The position numbers were made by a program, and so were the translations under genes. A stretch of 49,924 bases of DNA. Source: Rhodanobacteraceae bacterium (lineage in GTDB: Bacteria; Pseudomonadota; Gammaproteobacteria; Xanthomonadales; SZUA-5). The notes below the pieces were generated by a model. That model made no database searches. It was not told the DNA's origin and worked only from the letters and a program-made list of their open reading frames with translations. Positions within the stretch are counted from its first letter, which is position 1, and each line of letters starts with the position of its first letter. Where the stretch lies: the NCBI GenBank assembly GCA_016717705.1, contig JADKFD010000035.1, positions 1 to 49,924 of the forward strand, in the 5' to 3' direction. Shown in pieces: positions 41,842 through 49,924 of the stretch.

Positions 41842-44217
41842 TCAGGGCGACTGCTCGAGCGCGATGCGCGGCGGCACCCGAGTGGCGCGGTGGGCGGGCA
41901 AACCGCAGGCGAGCAGGCCGACCACCGCTACCGTGAGCGCAGTGAGCATCCAGGTGGCGGCATCGGTGGCTTCCAGCCGGTGCAGGCGGCCGGCCAGCAG
42001 CGTCGACAGCGCCAGTCCCGACAGCAGCCCAAGTGCCACGCCGATTGCGATCAGGCTGGCGCCTTGACGCAACACCAGTTGCAGCACCCGGCTGGGTGCG
42101 CCACCGAGCGCCATGCGCACGCCGAATTCGGCGCGGCGACGGCTGACCGCGGCGTTGAGCACGGCATACAGCCCGAGCGCCGCCAGCAGCAGCGTGGCCA
42201 CGCCAAACAGCGTCACCGATTCCAGCAGCGCACGGCGGCTGGAGAGGGTGCGGGCGACGGCATCGGCCAGCGGCACATTGACCATCAGCTTCGCCTCCGC
42301 GGCCTGACTGGCCAGGACGCGACGAATCTGCACGGACAGCGCGCTCGCGTCCAGCGAGGTGCGCGTGATCAGGAAGTCGCTGTTGCCGGCGGACGCCAGC
42401 GGGCGGTAGACCAGTGGCTGCCCCAGCGCCTCGTCGAGCGCCTTCTGCTTGACCGCAGGGACCACGCCGACGATGCGCACCTCCTGCGGCGGTTCTTCGC
42501 CATCGGGATCGATGATGCGCAGGCTGCCGTCGGGCGCGCCTGCGCCGAGCCAGCGGCGCTGGAAGTTCTGGTCGACGATCACGGCACCGCCGTTGGCCAT
42601 TTCGCTGGCGCTGAAATCGCGTCCGGCGATGATCGGCATGCGCAATGCCTGGAAGTAGCCGGCGCCGACCATGGGCGCGCGCGCCTGCACCGGTTCGGCG
42701 CTCCCCGCCACGTCGCGCGTCATCAGGAACTCGGCGCCACCGAAGGGCGGCATGTTGGCGATCGCCACGCGCTCGACGCCGGGGATCGCGGCGATGCTGC
42801 TCTGCAGGCGCTTCATCGTGCTGCCCAGAGTGGCCTGTCCGGGTGTGTCTGGCGGCAATTCCAGCTGCGTCAGCACGACGCCGTTCGGGTCGAAGCCGCG
42901 CTCCTCGCCGGCCAGATTCAGCGCACTGCGCAACAGCAGGCCAGAAGCACCGGCCAGCGCCGTCGTCAGCGCGACCTGGGTGACCAGGGCCAGCGCCTGG
43001 ACGCGCCCGAGTCCGTGCATGGGTGCGCGCTCGTTGAGCGAGCCGGCCGCGGCAATCCGACGCAGCGCCAGCTGTGCGGCCAGGCCGGCTATGCTGATGA
43101 CCAGCAGCGCGGCAGCGATACCCATGGCCAATGTAGGCAGATCGCCGCCGACTGCCATCGGCAATGCCGCCGGCAACAGGCCGCGCGTGGCCAGCACATC
43201 GATCGCCAGCGGCGTCAGCGCCAGTCCGAGCCCGGTGCCCAGCGCAGTGGGCAACAGCAGATCGGCAAGAATCAGTCGCCACAGATCGCCCGCACGCGCG
43301 CCGAGTGCAGCGCGAATGGTGTAGCCGTGGCGATTGGACCACAGGCGATCGAGCGTCAAGCCGGTGAGATTGGCGGCCGCCACCAGCAGCAGCAAGCCGG
43401 CCGCTGCCTGCAGCAGCAACAGTGCGGACAGGTGTCCGGCGGTGAAGCGATCGCGCCACGGCCGCACCTGCGCGCGCACGCGCTCGGTCTCGCTGGCGAG
43501 GAAGCGGTTGCTGGACCCCTTGAGCAGCTCGCTCAAAGTCTGCTGCGCCTGCACCAGGTTCACCCCGGGCGCCAGGCGCGCGGCGACATGGAATTGTCCG
43601 AACCCCCCCTGTGCATCCTGCTCGCGCTCGCTGCTGCTGGCCAGCCATGGCGTCCAGGCCTGGACATCGGCGTCCGGCCAGGCGAAGCCGGGCGGCATCA
43701 CGCCCTGGATCTGGTACTGCGTGTTGCCGATGCGCAGCAGTCGTCCGACGATGTTGGCATCGGCGCCAAAACGCTCGCGCCAGACGCGGTCCGACAACAG
43801 CAAGCCGTGGTCGAGCGGGGTATCGGCGGCGAAGTCGCTGCCGCGCGCCGGAAGTACGCCCAGCAACGAGGTGAAATCCGGCGTGATTCGCTGCACGCGC
43901 CACGGCCGCGCCTGCTCGTCGAGCGCCGGCTGGCCGATTTCAGGCGCGCCGACGGCGGCGTCGAAGGTCCGGGTGGCGCCGCGTACCGCCTCGAACAACG
44001 ACGGCGACAGGCCTACCTGGAAGTCGATGTCGCGCAAGTCGATGCGCAATTCCGCCCAGCGCTCGGCCTGCGCGAAGGCCAGCGGCTTGTAGAGCAGCGC
44101 CCACCAGCCGGCAAAGGCGCTGGCGTTCACGGTCACCACCAGGGCCACCGTCAGCAGCACGCCGAGCGCGAATCCAGGTGCATCCAGCAGTCGGCGCAGC
44201 GGCATGGTCAGTGGCAT
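41842..44217 (-). CDS. MacB/FtsX-type ABC transporter permease (ADOP-like), no linked ATPase
   Basis: 791 residues. It contains two FtsX-like membrane units and two periplasmic MacB-core domains: a first helix at about 12-35, a periplasmic domain (to about 265), three helices (LLLLQAAAGLLLLVAAANLT onward), one helix at about 435, a second periplasmic domain (about 460-660) and three final helices ending in GVRMALGGAPSRVLQLVLRQ and VGLLACGLPAHRATRV, typical of permeases of the 'ADOP' type. Such proteins power efflux or lipoprotein/peptide transport only with a MacB-like ATPase, which is absent on either side. The ATG at 44217 is accepted; an internal ATG five codons later is possible. The substrate is unknown. 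Confidence 0.88.
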   Translation of the reverse strand: MPLTMPLRRLLDAPGFALGVLLTVALVVTVNASAFAGWWALLYKPLAFAQAERWAELRIDLRDIDFQVGLSPSLFEAVRGATRTFDAAVGAPEIGQPALDEQARPWRVQRITPDFTSLLGVLPARGSDFAADTPLDHGLLLSDRVWRERFGADANIVGRLLRIGNTQYQIQGVMPPGFAWPDADVQAWTPWLASSSEREQDAQGGFGQFHVAARLAPGVNLVQAQQTLSELLKGSSNRFLASETERVRAQVRPWRDRFTAGHLSALLLLQAAAGLLLLVAAANLTGLTLDRLWSNRHGYTIRAALGARAGDLWRLILADLLLPTALGTGLGLALTPLAIDVLATRGLLPAALPMAVGGDLPTLAMGIAAALLVISIAGLAAQLALRRIAAAGSLNERAPMHGLGRVQALALVTQVALTTALAGASGLLLRSALNLAGEERGFDPNGVVLTQLELPPDTPGQATLGSTMKRLQSSIAAIPGVERVAIANMPPFGGAEFLMTRDVAGSAEPVQARAPMVGAGYFQALRMPIIAGRDFSASEMANGGAVIVDQNFQRRWLGAGAPDGSLRIIDPDGEEPPQEVRIVGVVPAVKQKALDEALGQPLVYRPLASAGNSDFLITRTSLDASALSVQIRRVLASQAAEAKLMVNVPLADAVARTLSSRRALLESVTLFGVATLLLAALGLYAVLNAAVSRRRAEFGVRMALGGAPSRVLQLVLRQGASLIAIGVALGLLSGLALSTLLAGRLHRLEATDAATWMLTALTVAVVGLLACGLPAHRATRVPPRIALEQSP

Positions 44218-44571
44218 GGTTCGGTGGCGTTCTGATGAGGGCCGATCAGAATGCAGCTGAGCAAGTCACGTGCCAGCGCGGTGAGGCAATTCGCGCCGAC
44301 GGCCTGCCGGGAGTAGCGCGGCCACGGCGCGCGGGCGGCACCATTGTACGACCGGGCAGATCGCGCCGACGGCCGCGCGGGCTTGCCGCAAGGCCGGCCG
44401 GGCGTCGCGCGCAATCATCTGGCGGCACGGGCGGGGCGCGAGGACGCGCGTGCCCAACCTACGATCCGCGGCGACCGCTCGCGTGCGCATGCGGACACGC
44501 CTGTCCGATATCGGTGCGTCGAAGCCTGCAATACTTCACTCCTGACGTCTGTGCAGAGGTGGGTCCATCCG
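44218..44571. other. 354-bp intergenic region, nothing recognised
   Basis: This separates the divergent permease and GAF-GGDEF genes. CGCGCCGACGGCC occurs twice (about 44292 and 44363). The GGDEF frame is open back to 44344, but the added sequence is Arg/Ala-rich and not conserved-looking. No palindromic repeat of the local families, RNA gene or convincing promoter is seen. Confidence 0.5.
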
Positions 44572-45636
44572 GTGTCCGCGATGCAGGCAGGTCCGGCGAA
44601 TACGGCGCGCCAGCTGGCAACGATCAATCGCATCGCCCGGATCGCCATCGACGATCTGGAGTTGCGGCCGATGCTGCAGCGGATCGTCGACACGCTGAAG
44701 CAGGAATTCGGCTGGGAATTCGTTGCCTGCGCGACCATTGACCGCGCCGAGAATTGTTTCGTCTGCGACGCGGTGGCTGGCGCCATCGACAGCGAGGTCG
44801 CGGTCGGTTACCGCCGCGCGCTGGGCAGCGGTATCGTCGGGCGCTGTGCGGCGACCGGGCAGACCTTCGACATCGATGATGCGCGTGGCCATCCCGACGT
44901 CATCGACACCCTGAGCGGCACCGGATCGGAACTGTGCGTGCCGGTGCTGCATCGCGGCGAGGTGCTCGCGGTGCTCAACGCCGAGAGCCGCACGGTAGGC
45001 GCTTTCCGCGGCCAGCGCGCGCTGCTGGAAACGGTGGCCGACCAGATCGCCGGTGTACTGCGGGCCGCGCGCCTGCATGCGGCGTTGCAACGCGCCCACG
45101 ACGAGTTGCAGGCCGCCTATCAGCAGCTGGACGGCATCGCCCGTCGCGACGGCCTGACCGGACTGGGCAACCGCCGCTGGTTCGACGCGCGACTGCGCGA
45201 GTGCATCCTCGCCGCGCACCGCGATGAGAAGCCGCTGGCGTTACTGATCGTCGATGTGGACCACTTCAAGGCCTACAACGACAACTATGGACACCCGGCG
45301 GGTGACGCTTCATTGCGCGAACTGGCAACGGTGATGGCCGAGATTTTCGACACCCAGGAGCAGCGCGCGGCGCGCTATGGCGGCGAGGAATTCGCCCTGA
45401 TCCTGCCGGGCCAGACCCTGGAACAGGCCATCGCCCAGGCCGAGCGCCTGCGCCACGCGGTGCAGCAGCGCGCGAGGGTGCATCTGCACGCGCCTGGCGG
45501 CGTGGTCACGGTCAGCATCGGCTGCGCCCAACTGCAGGCCGGCGACGACGCCGACACGCTGCTCGCCCGCGCCGACCGCGCGCTCTACGCAGCCAAGCGC
45601 GCCGGCCGCAATCGCGTCGCCGGCGGCAACGACTGA
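44572..45636 (+). CDS. GAF-domain diguanylate cyclase (GGDEF)
   Basis: 354 residues from GTG at 44572 (ATG at 44581 is the alternative); AGAGGTGGG lies upstream. A GAF domain (about 12-165; GSGIVGRCAATGQTFDIDDA and SELCVPVLHRGEVLAVLNAE) leads by a coiled coil to GGDEF with the active site GGEEF at 260-264 and DHFKAYNDNYGHPAGD upstream. No membrane segment, so it is cytoplasmic. The RxxD inhibitory site is missing (the position reads TQEQ), as in the other cyclase of this window. It should synthesise cyclic di-GMP in response to a small-molecule or redox signal at the GAF domain; the ligand is unknown. Only a 23-bp gap separates it from the TfoX-like gene. Confidence 0.93.
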   Translation: MSAMQAGPANTARQLATINRIARIAIDDLELRPMLQRIVDTLKQEFGWEFVACATIDRAENCFVCDAVAGAIDSEVAVGYRRALGSGIVGRCAATGQTFDIDDARGHPDVIDTLSGTGSELCVPVLHRGEVLAVLNAESRTVGAFRGQRALLETVADQIAGVLRAARLHAALQRAHDELQAAYQQLDGIARRDGLTGLGNRRWFDARLRECILAAHRDEKPLALLIVDVDHFKAYNDNYGHPAGDASLRELATVMAEIFDTQEQRAARYGGEEFALILPGQTLEQAIAQAERLRHAVQQRARVHLHAPGGVVTVSIGCAQLQAGDDADTLLARADRALYAAKRAGRNRVAGGND

Positions 45637-45659
45637 CGCCAGCCGGCAGGTATCCCGAC

Positions 45660-45971
45660 ATGCTCAAGCACTACCAGGAACTGCTCGCCCCGCTCGGCGC
45701 GATCCGCTCGCGGGCGATGTTCGGCGGCCATGGCATCTATTGCGACGAGGTGTTCATGGCGATCGTCATCGACGACCAGCTCTACCTCAAGGTCGACGGA
45801 CTGAGCCAGGCGGAGTTTCAACGCGCCGGGTGCACACCCTTCGTCTACCATGGCAAGCAGGGCAAGCCAGTGGCGATGAGCTACTGGTCGACACCGGACG
45901 AGGCACTGGAGTCGGCGCGCGCGATGCGGCCATGGGCGCAGTTGGCGCTTGCGGCGGCGCTGCGCAAGTAG
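45660..45971 (+). CDS. TfoX N-terminal-domain protein
   Basis: 103 residues. The TfoX-N fold is recognised by LLAPLGAIRSRAMFGGHGIYCD, then FMAIVIDDQLYLKVD and a GKPVAMSYWSTPDEALE tail. Full-length TfoX/Sxy proteins regulate competence with CRP, but stand-alone N-terminal domains like this lack the C-terminal half and have unknown function. The Shine-Dalgarno is weak. Close to and on the same strand as the GAF-GGDEF gene, so probably co-transcribed. A palindrome cluster follows. Confidence 0.88.
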   Translation: MLKHYQELLAPLGAIRSRAMFGGHGIYCDEVFMAIVIDDQLYLKVDGLSQAEFQRAGCTPFVYHGKQGKPVAMSYWSTPDEALESARAMRPWAQLALAAALRK

Positions 45972-45980
45972 CGAACACCT

Positions 45981-46200
45981 GTGGGGGCCGGTTCACCCCG
46001 CGAGCTCTTGATCCGCTTTCTGGGAGCGGGTTTACCCTGTGAGCTCTTGATCTGCTTTCTGTGGGAGCGGGTTTACCCCGCGAGCTCTTACGCTTTCGGG
46101 GAGCGGGCCCTGCCTGGAACGGTTTTATCCCGCGATAGCATTCGCGGAGTAAATCCGCTCCCACATTAGAATCGATGGGTCATGGGATGTTTGGTGAGAG
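45981..46200. repeat. tandem REP-like cluster and 77-bp dispersed repeat
   Basis: Three direct copies of the GTGGGAGCGGGTTTACCCCG family start near 45981, 46020 and 46060 (steps of about 40 bp, each followed by CGAGCTCTT and GCTTTC). A fourth inverted unit follows, and 46124-46200 is the partner of 38799-38875. The end, TTGGTGAGAG, lies 3 bp before the ATG of the hydrolase and supplies its Shine-Dalgarno. Confidence 0.8.
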
Positions 46201-46203
46201 TCC

Positions 46204-47079
46204 ATGAGCATCATCGATGACTGGGCCGCCGGCGGCGAGCTGATCACCTGGCGCGGCCAGCAGATCTACGTGCGCGCCGTTGGCAGCGGCGATCCGGTGT
46301 TGCTGATCCACGGTTTCCCGACCTCGTCGCTCGACTGGCATCTGCTGGAGGACCTGCTCGCCGATCGCTTCCGGTTGATCTCCTTCGATCTGCTCGGCTT
46401 TGGACTGTCGGACAAACCGCTCGCCGGCGACTACCGGATTGCGGCGCAGGCCGATCTGGCGCAGGCGGTACTGGCGCATTTCGGGATCCGCCGATGCCGC
46501 GTGCTGGCCCACGATTACGGTGACACCGTGGCGCAGGAACTGCTGGCGCGGCAGATCGACGGCAGCGCCACGTTCGCGATGCAGCAACTATGTCTGCTCA
46601 ACGGTGGCCTGATCCCCGAATGCCATCGGCCGCGGTTGATCCAGAAGCTGCTGGCTTCGCCGCTCGGTCCGCTGATCGCGCGGCTGACCAACTACTCGCG
46701 CTTTGCGGCGTCGATGCGCAAGATCTGCACCAGGCCTCTGGCCGAGACCGAGCTTGAGTCGATGTGGGCGCTGATCGAGCACCACGACGGCCGCCGCGTG
46801 ATGCCGAAGTTGATCGGCTACATGGCGCAGCGCCGGCTGCATCGCGAGCGCTGGGTCGGCGCCCTGCAGCGCGCGCCGCTGCCCGTGCGCGTGATCAACG
46901 GCAGCGACGATCCGATCTCCGGTGCGCACCTGGTGCGGCGCTATCGCGAACTGGTCGCTGGCGCTGACGTGATCGAGCTTGCCGGTGTCGGGCACTATCC
47001 GCAAATCGAGGCGCCCGCGGAAGTCGCGCGGTCCTTCGTCGAATTTGCCGCTGGCCTTGAGCTTGACGCTCCGGGTTGA
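46204..47079 (+). CDS. alpha/beta hydrolase (haloalkane dehalogenase/epoxide hydrolase-like)
   Basis: 291 residues with the alpha/beta hydrolase core: oxyanion block LLIHGFPTSS (HGFP 36-39), nucleophile Asp104 in the elbow AHDYGDTVA, an acidic residue at Asp235/236 (NGSDDPIS) and the catalytic His264 in GVGHYPQIEAP. An Asp nucleophile, rather than Ser, is the hallmark of haloalkane dehalogenases and epoxide hydrolases; the cap domain lies at about 130-215. The substrate is not predictable. The Shine-Dalgarno GGTGAGAG is part of the dispersed repeat ending at 46200. A DUF2721 gene follows. Confidence 0.9.
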   Translation: MSIIDDWAAGGELITWRGQQIYVRAVGSGDPVLLIHGFPTSSLDWHLLEDLLADRFRLISFDLLGFGLSDKPLAGDYRIAAQADLAQAVLAHFGIRRCRVLAHDYGDTVAQELLARQIDGSATFAMQQLCLLNGGLIPECHRPRLIQKLLASPLGPLIARLTNYSRFAASMRKICTRPLAETELESMWALIEHHDGRRVMPKLIGYMAQRRLHRERWVGALQRAPLPVRVINGSDDPISGAHLVRRYRELVAGADVIELAGVGHYPQIEAPAEVARSFVEFAAGLELDAPG

Positions 47080-47124
47080 TGCGTGTTGCATGCTGGGCAC
47101 TTCAAGCGCGGCGATGCCTTCCCG

Positions 47125-47514
47125 ATGGAACTCACCCTGACCACCCCGGCGATGCTGTTTCCCGCCCTGTCGCTGCTGCTCTTGGCTTACACCAACCGCT
47201 TCCTGGCGGTGGCCTCGGTGATCCGCCAGCTGCACGCGCAGATCAAGAACGCGCCCATCCACTTTCGCCAGGAACTGCAGAGCCTTCGCCATCGCGTCAG
47301 CCTGATCAAGCACATGCAGGGGCTCGGCGTGCTCAGCCTGTTCTTCTGCGTACTGTGCATGTTCCTGCTGTTCGCCGGCTGGGTCGAGGCCGGCAAGCTC
47401 GTGTTCGGCATTGCCTTGCTGCTGATGCTGGCCTCGCTGGCCCTGTCGGTGCGCGAGATCCAGCTGTCCGGCGATGCCCTGAATCTGCATCTGAAGGACC
47501 TGGAGGACCAGTGA
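47125..47514 (+). CDS. DUF2721 membrane protein
   Basis: 129 residues from the ATG at 47125 (a TTG at 47083 would add 14 residues). The family pattern is clear: MLFPALSLLLLAYTNRFLAV, then a basic loop with RQELQSLRHRVSLIKHMQGL and two more helices (LSLFFCVLCMFLLFAGWVEA and LVFGIALLLMLASLALSV), ending in the acidic LHLKDLEDQ. DUF2721 proteins have three membrane helices and unknown function. It lies 45 bp after the hydrolase on the same strand. Confidence 0.88.
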   Translation: MELTLTTPAMLFPALSLLLLAYTNRFLAVASVIRQLHAQIKNAPIHFRQELQSLRHRVSLIKHMQGLGVLSLFFCVLCMFLLFAGWVEAGKLVFGIALLLMLASLALSVREIQLSGDALNLHLKDLEDQ

Positions 47515-47551
47515 GAGACCGTTGCAGCGACGTGTACGTCGCGACCAGGAG

Positions 47552-47628
47552 CATCGCGCGCGAGCGCGCTCCTACAATCTTGCCGTGGATCCACGGAGAA
47601 TTTAGTAGGAGCGCGCTTGCGCGCGAGC
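47552..47628. repeat. inverted pair of GTAGGAGCGCGCTTGCGCGCG repeats
   Basis: Copies at 47552-47576 (CGCGCGCGAGCGCGCTCCTA) and 47605-47628 (GTAGGAGCGCGCTTGCGCGC) are in opposite orientation, as at 12646-12720. They lie between the convergent DUF2721 gene and the next minus-strand gene. Confidence 0.75.
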
Positions 47629-47635
47629 TTTGCTG

Positions 47636-48373
47636 CTACAACCCAGAATCGAGCTCGCGCCCGCTCGCCAGCTTGATGTGGCGGGGTTCCCATTCGACGA
47701 TGAACCGGCCAGGCGGGTTCTCCACATAGGCCCGCTGCTGGTCACTCGCGCCACCCCTGCCGCGACCGCAATGGAACTCGGTGCTGGCCCCGGCGGCCAG
47801 TGTCTGCTGGCTGCCAAGGTCGATCCAGCACAGGTCCAGCGGCAGGTATTCGTCGCGGTCGCGCGCTTTCAGCGATCCGCTGAGGCCGACGATGCTCTCG
47901 TTGCCGAGGTTCTGGATGCGGATGCGCGTCACGAAATTGCCGCCGACGCCCGCCACGGGCAAGCCGTCGGCGCCGACGATCTGCGCCTTGACCACGCGCG
48001 CATCGGCGATCGCGCGCAGCGGCGCCAGGCGCGCGTCGCGCTCGGCGCGCAGATCGGCCATGCGCGCATCCTCGACCTTCATGCGTTCGACCCAGGCGCG
48101 CTGCAGTTCGATCGCCTCGCCGAAGGTGCGCGCCGTCAGCGGGTCGTCGGGGTCGGCGAACTGGGCGGGCAGCACGTCGCCGTTGCTGCGCTTGACGTAG
48201 TCCTCGACCAGCGTGCGTTCGTCCGCCGGCAGGCGCGCCAGTTCGGCCTGCACGCTGGACAGATCGGTGCTGCCGAAGGGCAGGGCGGTGCGATGCGGGT
48301 CGCGCGAGTGACGGAAACCGAGCACCACGACAGTGCCAACGGCGAGGATGAGTACGAGCTGGCGTGGAGACAT
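47636..48373 (-). CDS. membrane-anchored protein of unknown function
   Basis: 245 residues from the ATG at 48373. The N-terminus PRQLVLILAVGTVVVLGF is a single signal-anchor helix; a helical, charged part follows (about 40-125, with ARLPADERTLVEDYVKRSNG and EDARMADLRAERDARLAPLR), then a beta-rich C-terminal domain (FVTRIRIQNLGNESIVGLSG) and WEPRHIKLASGRELDSGL at the end. This suggests an inner-membrane anchored periplasmic domain, but I recognise no family. The frame is open further upstream through palindromic repeats, which is not credible coding sequence. The gene is convergent with DUF2721. Confidence 0.7.
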   Translation of the reverse strand: MSPRQLVLILAVGTVVVLGFRHSRDPHRTALPFGSTDLSSVQAELARLPADERTLVEDYVKRSNGDVLPAQFADPDDPLTARTFGEAIELQRAWVERMKVEDARMADLRAERDARLAPLRAIADARVVKAQIVGADGLPVAGVGGNFVTRIRIQNLGNESIVGLSGSLKARDRDEYLPLDLCWIDLGSQQTLAAGASTEFHCGRGRGGASDQQRAYVENPPGRFIVEWEPRHIKLASGRELDSGL

Positions 48374-48430
48374 CGGCTGCCGGTGTGCGGGTTCGATCGA
48401 GTCAGGATAGCTTGGGACAGGGCGTATTCC

Positions 48431-48540
48431 TGTGGGAGCGGATTTACTCCGCGAGCCTTTGGCTTCTTGGGGCAAGAGATCGCGGAATAAATCCGCTCCC
48501 ACAGAAGGCGCAGGGATCGCGGAATGAATCCGCTCCCACA
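48431..48540. repeat. three REP-like palindromes
   Basis: TGTGGGAGCGGATTTACTCC (48431-48456) is followed by two inverted copies (48479-48503 and 48516-48540; CGGAATAAATCCGCTCCCAC type), an A/T-containing variant of the 15.1-kb family. They fill the gap between the hypothetical and the transporter genes. Confidence 0.8.
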
Positions 48541-48577
48541 GAAGGCCCGAGTCGCGGCGCTGCGCGGCCAAGCTGAG

Positions 48578-49883
48578 CTACGAGGTATTGCCCGACCCCT
48601 GCAACTCCCGATAACGCCGCCCCAGCCACAGCGACAACAGCAGCCACAGCCCGGCCAGCGGCACCGCGCTCCAGGCGATGCCGGCGATGCCGAAACCGAG
48701 CCAGACCAGAAGTCCGTTGGTCCACGCGCCGAGCTGGTCGCCGACGCGGTAGACCACGGTGTCGATGAGGTTCTTGGCCTTGTACTTCTCGCTGCGGCTG
48801 AGCGGCACGAACAGCGTCTCGCGCGCCGGGCGCGACAGCGCGAAGTTGGTCACCCGGCGCGCCACGGTGAACACCACCACGGCCGCCAGCACCGGCATCA
48901 GGCCCAGGCCCGGCGAAGCCGACCATGCTGATCAGCGGCAGCGCCGCCAGCGTCAGCCCGACGCCGATACGCGCCATCAGCCGGCCGGTCAGGAACAGCT
49001 GCAGCAGCAGCGTCAACCCGTTGACCCAGACATCGACATTGGCGAAGTAGGCGGTCTGCGCCGCCTTGCCGTCGATCGTGCCAGCGACCACCTGCGCCTG
49101 CAGGAAGTAAAGAAAGGTCGAGCCGATGGTGTACAGCAGCATGTAGCCGCACATGCCGAGCAGATAGGGCGAGCGCAGCGCCATGCGGAAACCGTCGAGC
49201 GCACTGCCGCCGACCACCTCGTCCTGCGGCCGCTGCGCCGCGGCGGCGACCAGATTGACCCGGCGGTTGATCGCGAACATGCACCACAGCGCCAGTTCCA
49301 GCGTGACCAACGAGACCAGCAGCAGCGCCGGTGCGCCGATGGCCGCGACCAGACTGGAGGTCAACAGGCCGCCGACCAGGGCGCCCAGGCTGCCGCCGGC
49401 GGCGATCACCCCATACAGGCGGCGCGATTGCTCGCTCTGGAACACATCGGCCATCACCGCCCAGAACACCGATACGGCAAACAGATTGAACACGCTGACC
49501 CAGATGAAGAACACGCGCCCGATCCACACCTGGCTGGCTTCCGGCAGTCCGACCAGCGCCAGGTAAAAACCGGCCAGGCACAGCATCAGCGCGCGGTAGC
49601 TGAAGGCGACGAAGCGTGGTCGCGGCCAGCGCGAAACCAGCATCGAGAACAGCGGATTGATCGCCAGCATTGCCAGCAGTGTGCCGCTGAACAGCCAGGC
49701 CAGATTGTCGACACCGCCGGCCACACCCATCTGGTCGCGAATCGGCCGCAAGATGAAATAGCCGGCCATCACCAGGAAGAAGAACAGGCCGGACAGGGCG
49801 AGCAGCGCGCGCTCGTCTTTGCGCACGCTGAGCAGGAGTTGCAGGGCGCTGGGGCGGGTGTCGGGGGTGGGCGTTTGGGTCAT
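48578..49883 (-). pseudogene. Tlc/NTP-exchange-type MFS-like transporter, frameshifted
   Basis: Polytopic protein of the ATP/ADP-translocase (Tlc)-like family as found in free-living proteobacteria. The N-terminal 330 residues carry LSGLFFFLVMAGYFILRPIR, DQMGVAGGVDNLAWLFSGTL and the cytoplasmic stretch ADVFQSEQSRRLYGVIAAGG, all diagnostic. The frame breaks after PLISMVGFAG: one extra base in the GGGCCTGGG run (about 48905-48915) leads to an Arg/Gly-rich tail. The other frame resumes with LMPVLAAVVVFTVARRVTNF and SRSEKYKAKNLIDTVVYRVG, the expected C-terminal part, ending at 48578. As with the first gene of the window, it could be a sequencing indel. Substrates in relatives are nucleotides or unknown. 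Confidence 0.82.
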
Positions 49884-49924
49884 ACGCGGGCGTCATTCCT
49901 GTCAAAAAAGCGGGGCAGGGGGGC

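Noticed and set aside
41713..44235. 840-codon plus-strand frame across the permease gene
   Set aside because: Gln/Arg/His-rich antisense shadow; the opposite strand has a complete membrane protein.
48374..48571. Upstream extension of the hypothetical gene to 48571
   Set aside because: It would translate two REP units; the ATG at 48373 begins a clear membrane anchor.

Overview
The window is GC-rich (visibly lower in one insert) and reads as a chromosomal segment of a gammaproteobacterium, most likely of the Xanthomonadales/Lysobacterales (Rhodanobacteraceae- or Dokdonella-like). This is inferred from the family mix: beta-propeller sensor proteins, a giant DUF11/Calx-beta secreted protein ending in an FRDGFE motif, SdsA1-type alkylsulfatase, short-Q-loop cytochrome bd with a GbsR-like regulator, and abundant REP-like GTGGGAGCGGGTTTACCCCG palindromes between genes. 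No rRNA or tRNA gene and no CRISPR array was seen. At least four otherwise recognisable genes carry reading-frame breaks; the two that can be pinned down each look like one extra base in a G/C run. They may be sequencing/assembly indels (for example a metagenome-derived genome) or real decay.

Layout. 0-12.6 kb: a frameshifted di-heme oxidoreductase, alkylsulfatase lipoprotein, small secreted protein, 2481-residue surface protein and secreted YciI-like protein. 12.7-16 kb: cydB, cydA and a GbsR/MarR-type regulator, all on the minus strand, with a perfect palindrome just upstream of the regulator. 16-24.5 kb: two large beta-propeller signalling proteins with different outputs (histidine kinase; diguanylate cyclase) on either side of an acyl-CoA dehydrogenase gene whose upstream region holds a 227-bp MITE-like element. 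24.6-29.7 kb: a secreted protein, then a translationally coupled operon: an unusual acyltransferase-3/ABC-ATPase fusion, an ABC-2 permease, a PadR regulator and a broken HAAS-type membrane protein. A near-consensus promoter whose -10 is covered by a 14-bp palindrome precedes it.

29.7-37.5 kb is a complete transposon of 7779 bp. It has 172-bp terminal inverted repeats, each with seven regularly spaced copies of a GCTCGCATT-like motif, and a 6-bp target duplication GCTAGG. It carries a resolvase / DDE transposase / AAA ATPase module and a cargo of two secreted proteins of lower GC, one with zinc phospholipase C / S1-P1 nuclease motifs. The insertion lies in a CTAG that was the shared stop of two convergent genes. 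The target duplication restored both stops, so neither host reading frame was changed.

37.5-49.9 kb: a Cys-rich small protein coupled to a LysR regulator, a divergent MFS exporter, a PNPOx-like flavoprotein, a DUF2569 membrane protein, an orphan MacB/FtsX-type permease, a GAF-GGDEF diguanylate cyclase, a TfoX N-terminal-domain protein, an alpha/beta hydrolase, DUF2721, a hypothetical membrane-anchored protein and a frameshifted Tlc-type transporter. Intergenic gaps are filled with at least three families of short palindromic repeats.
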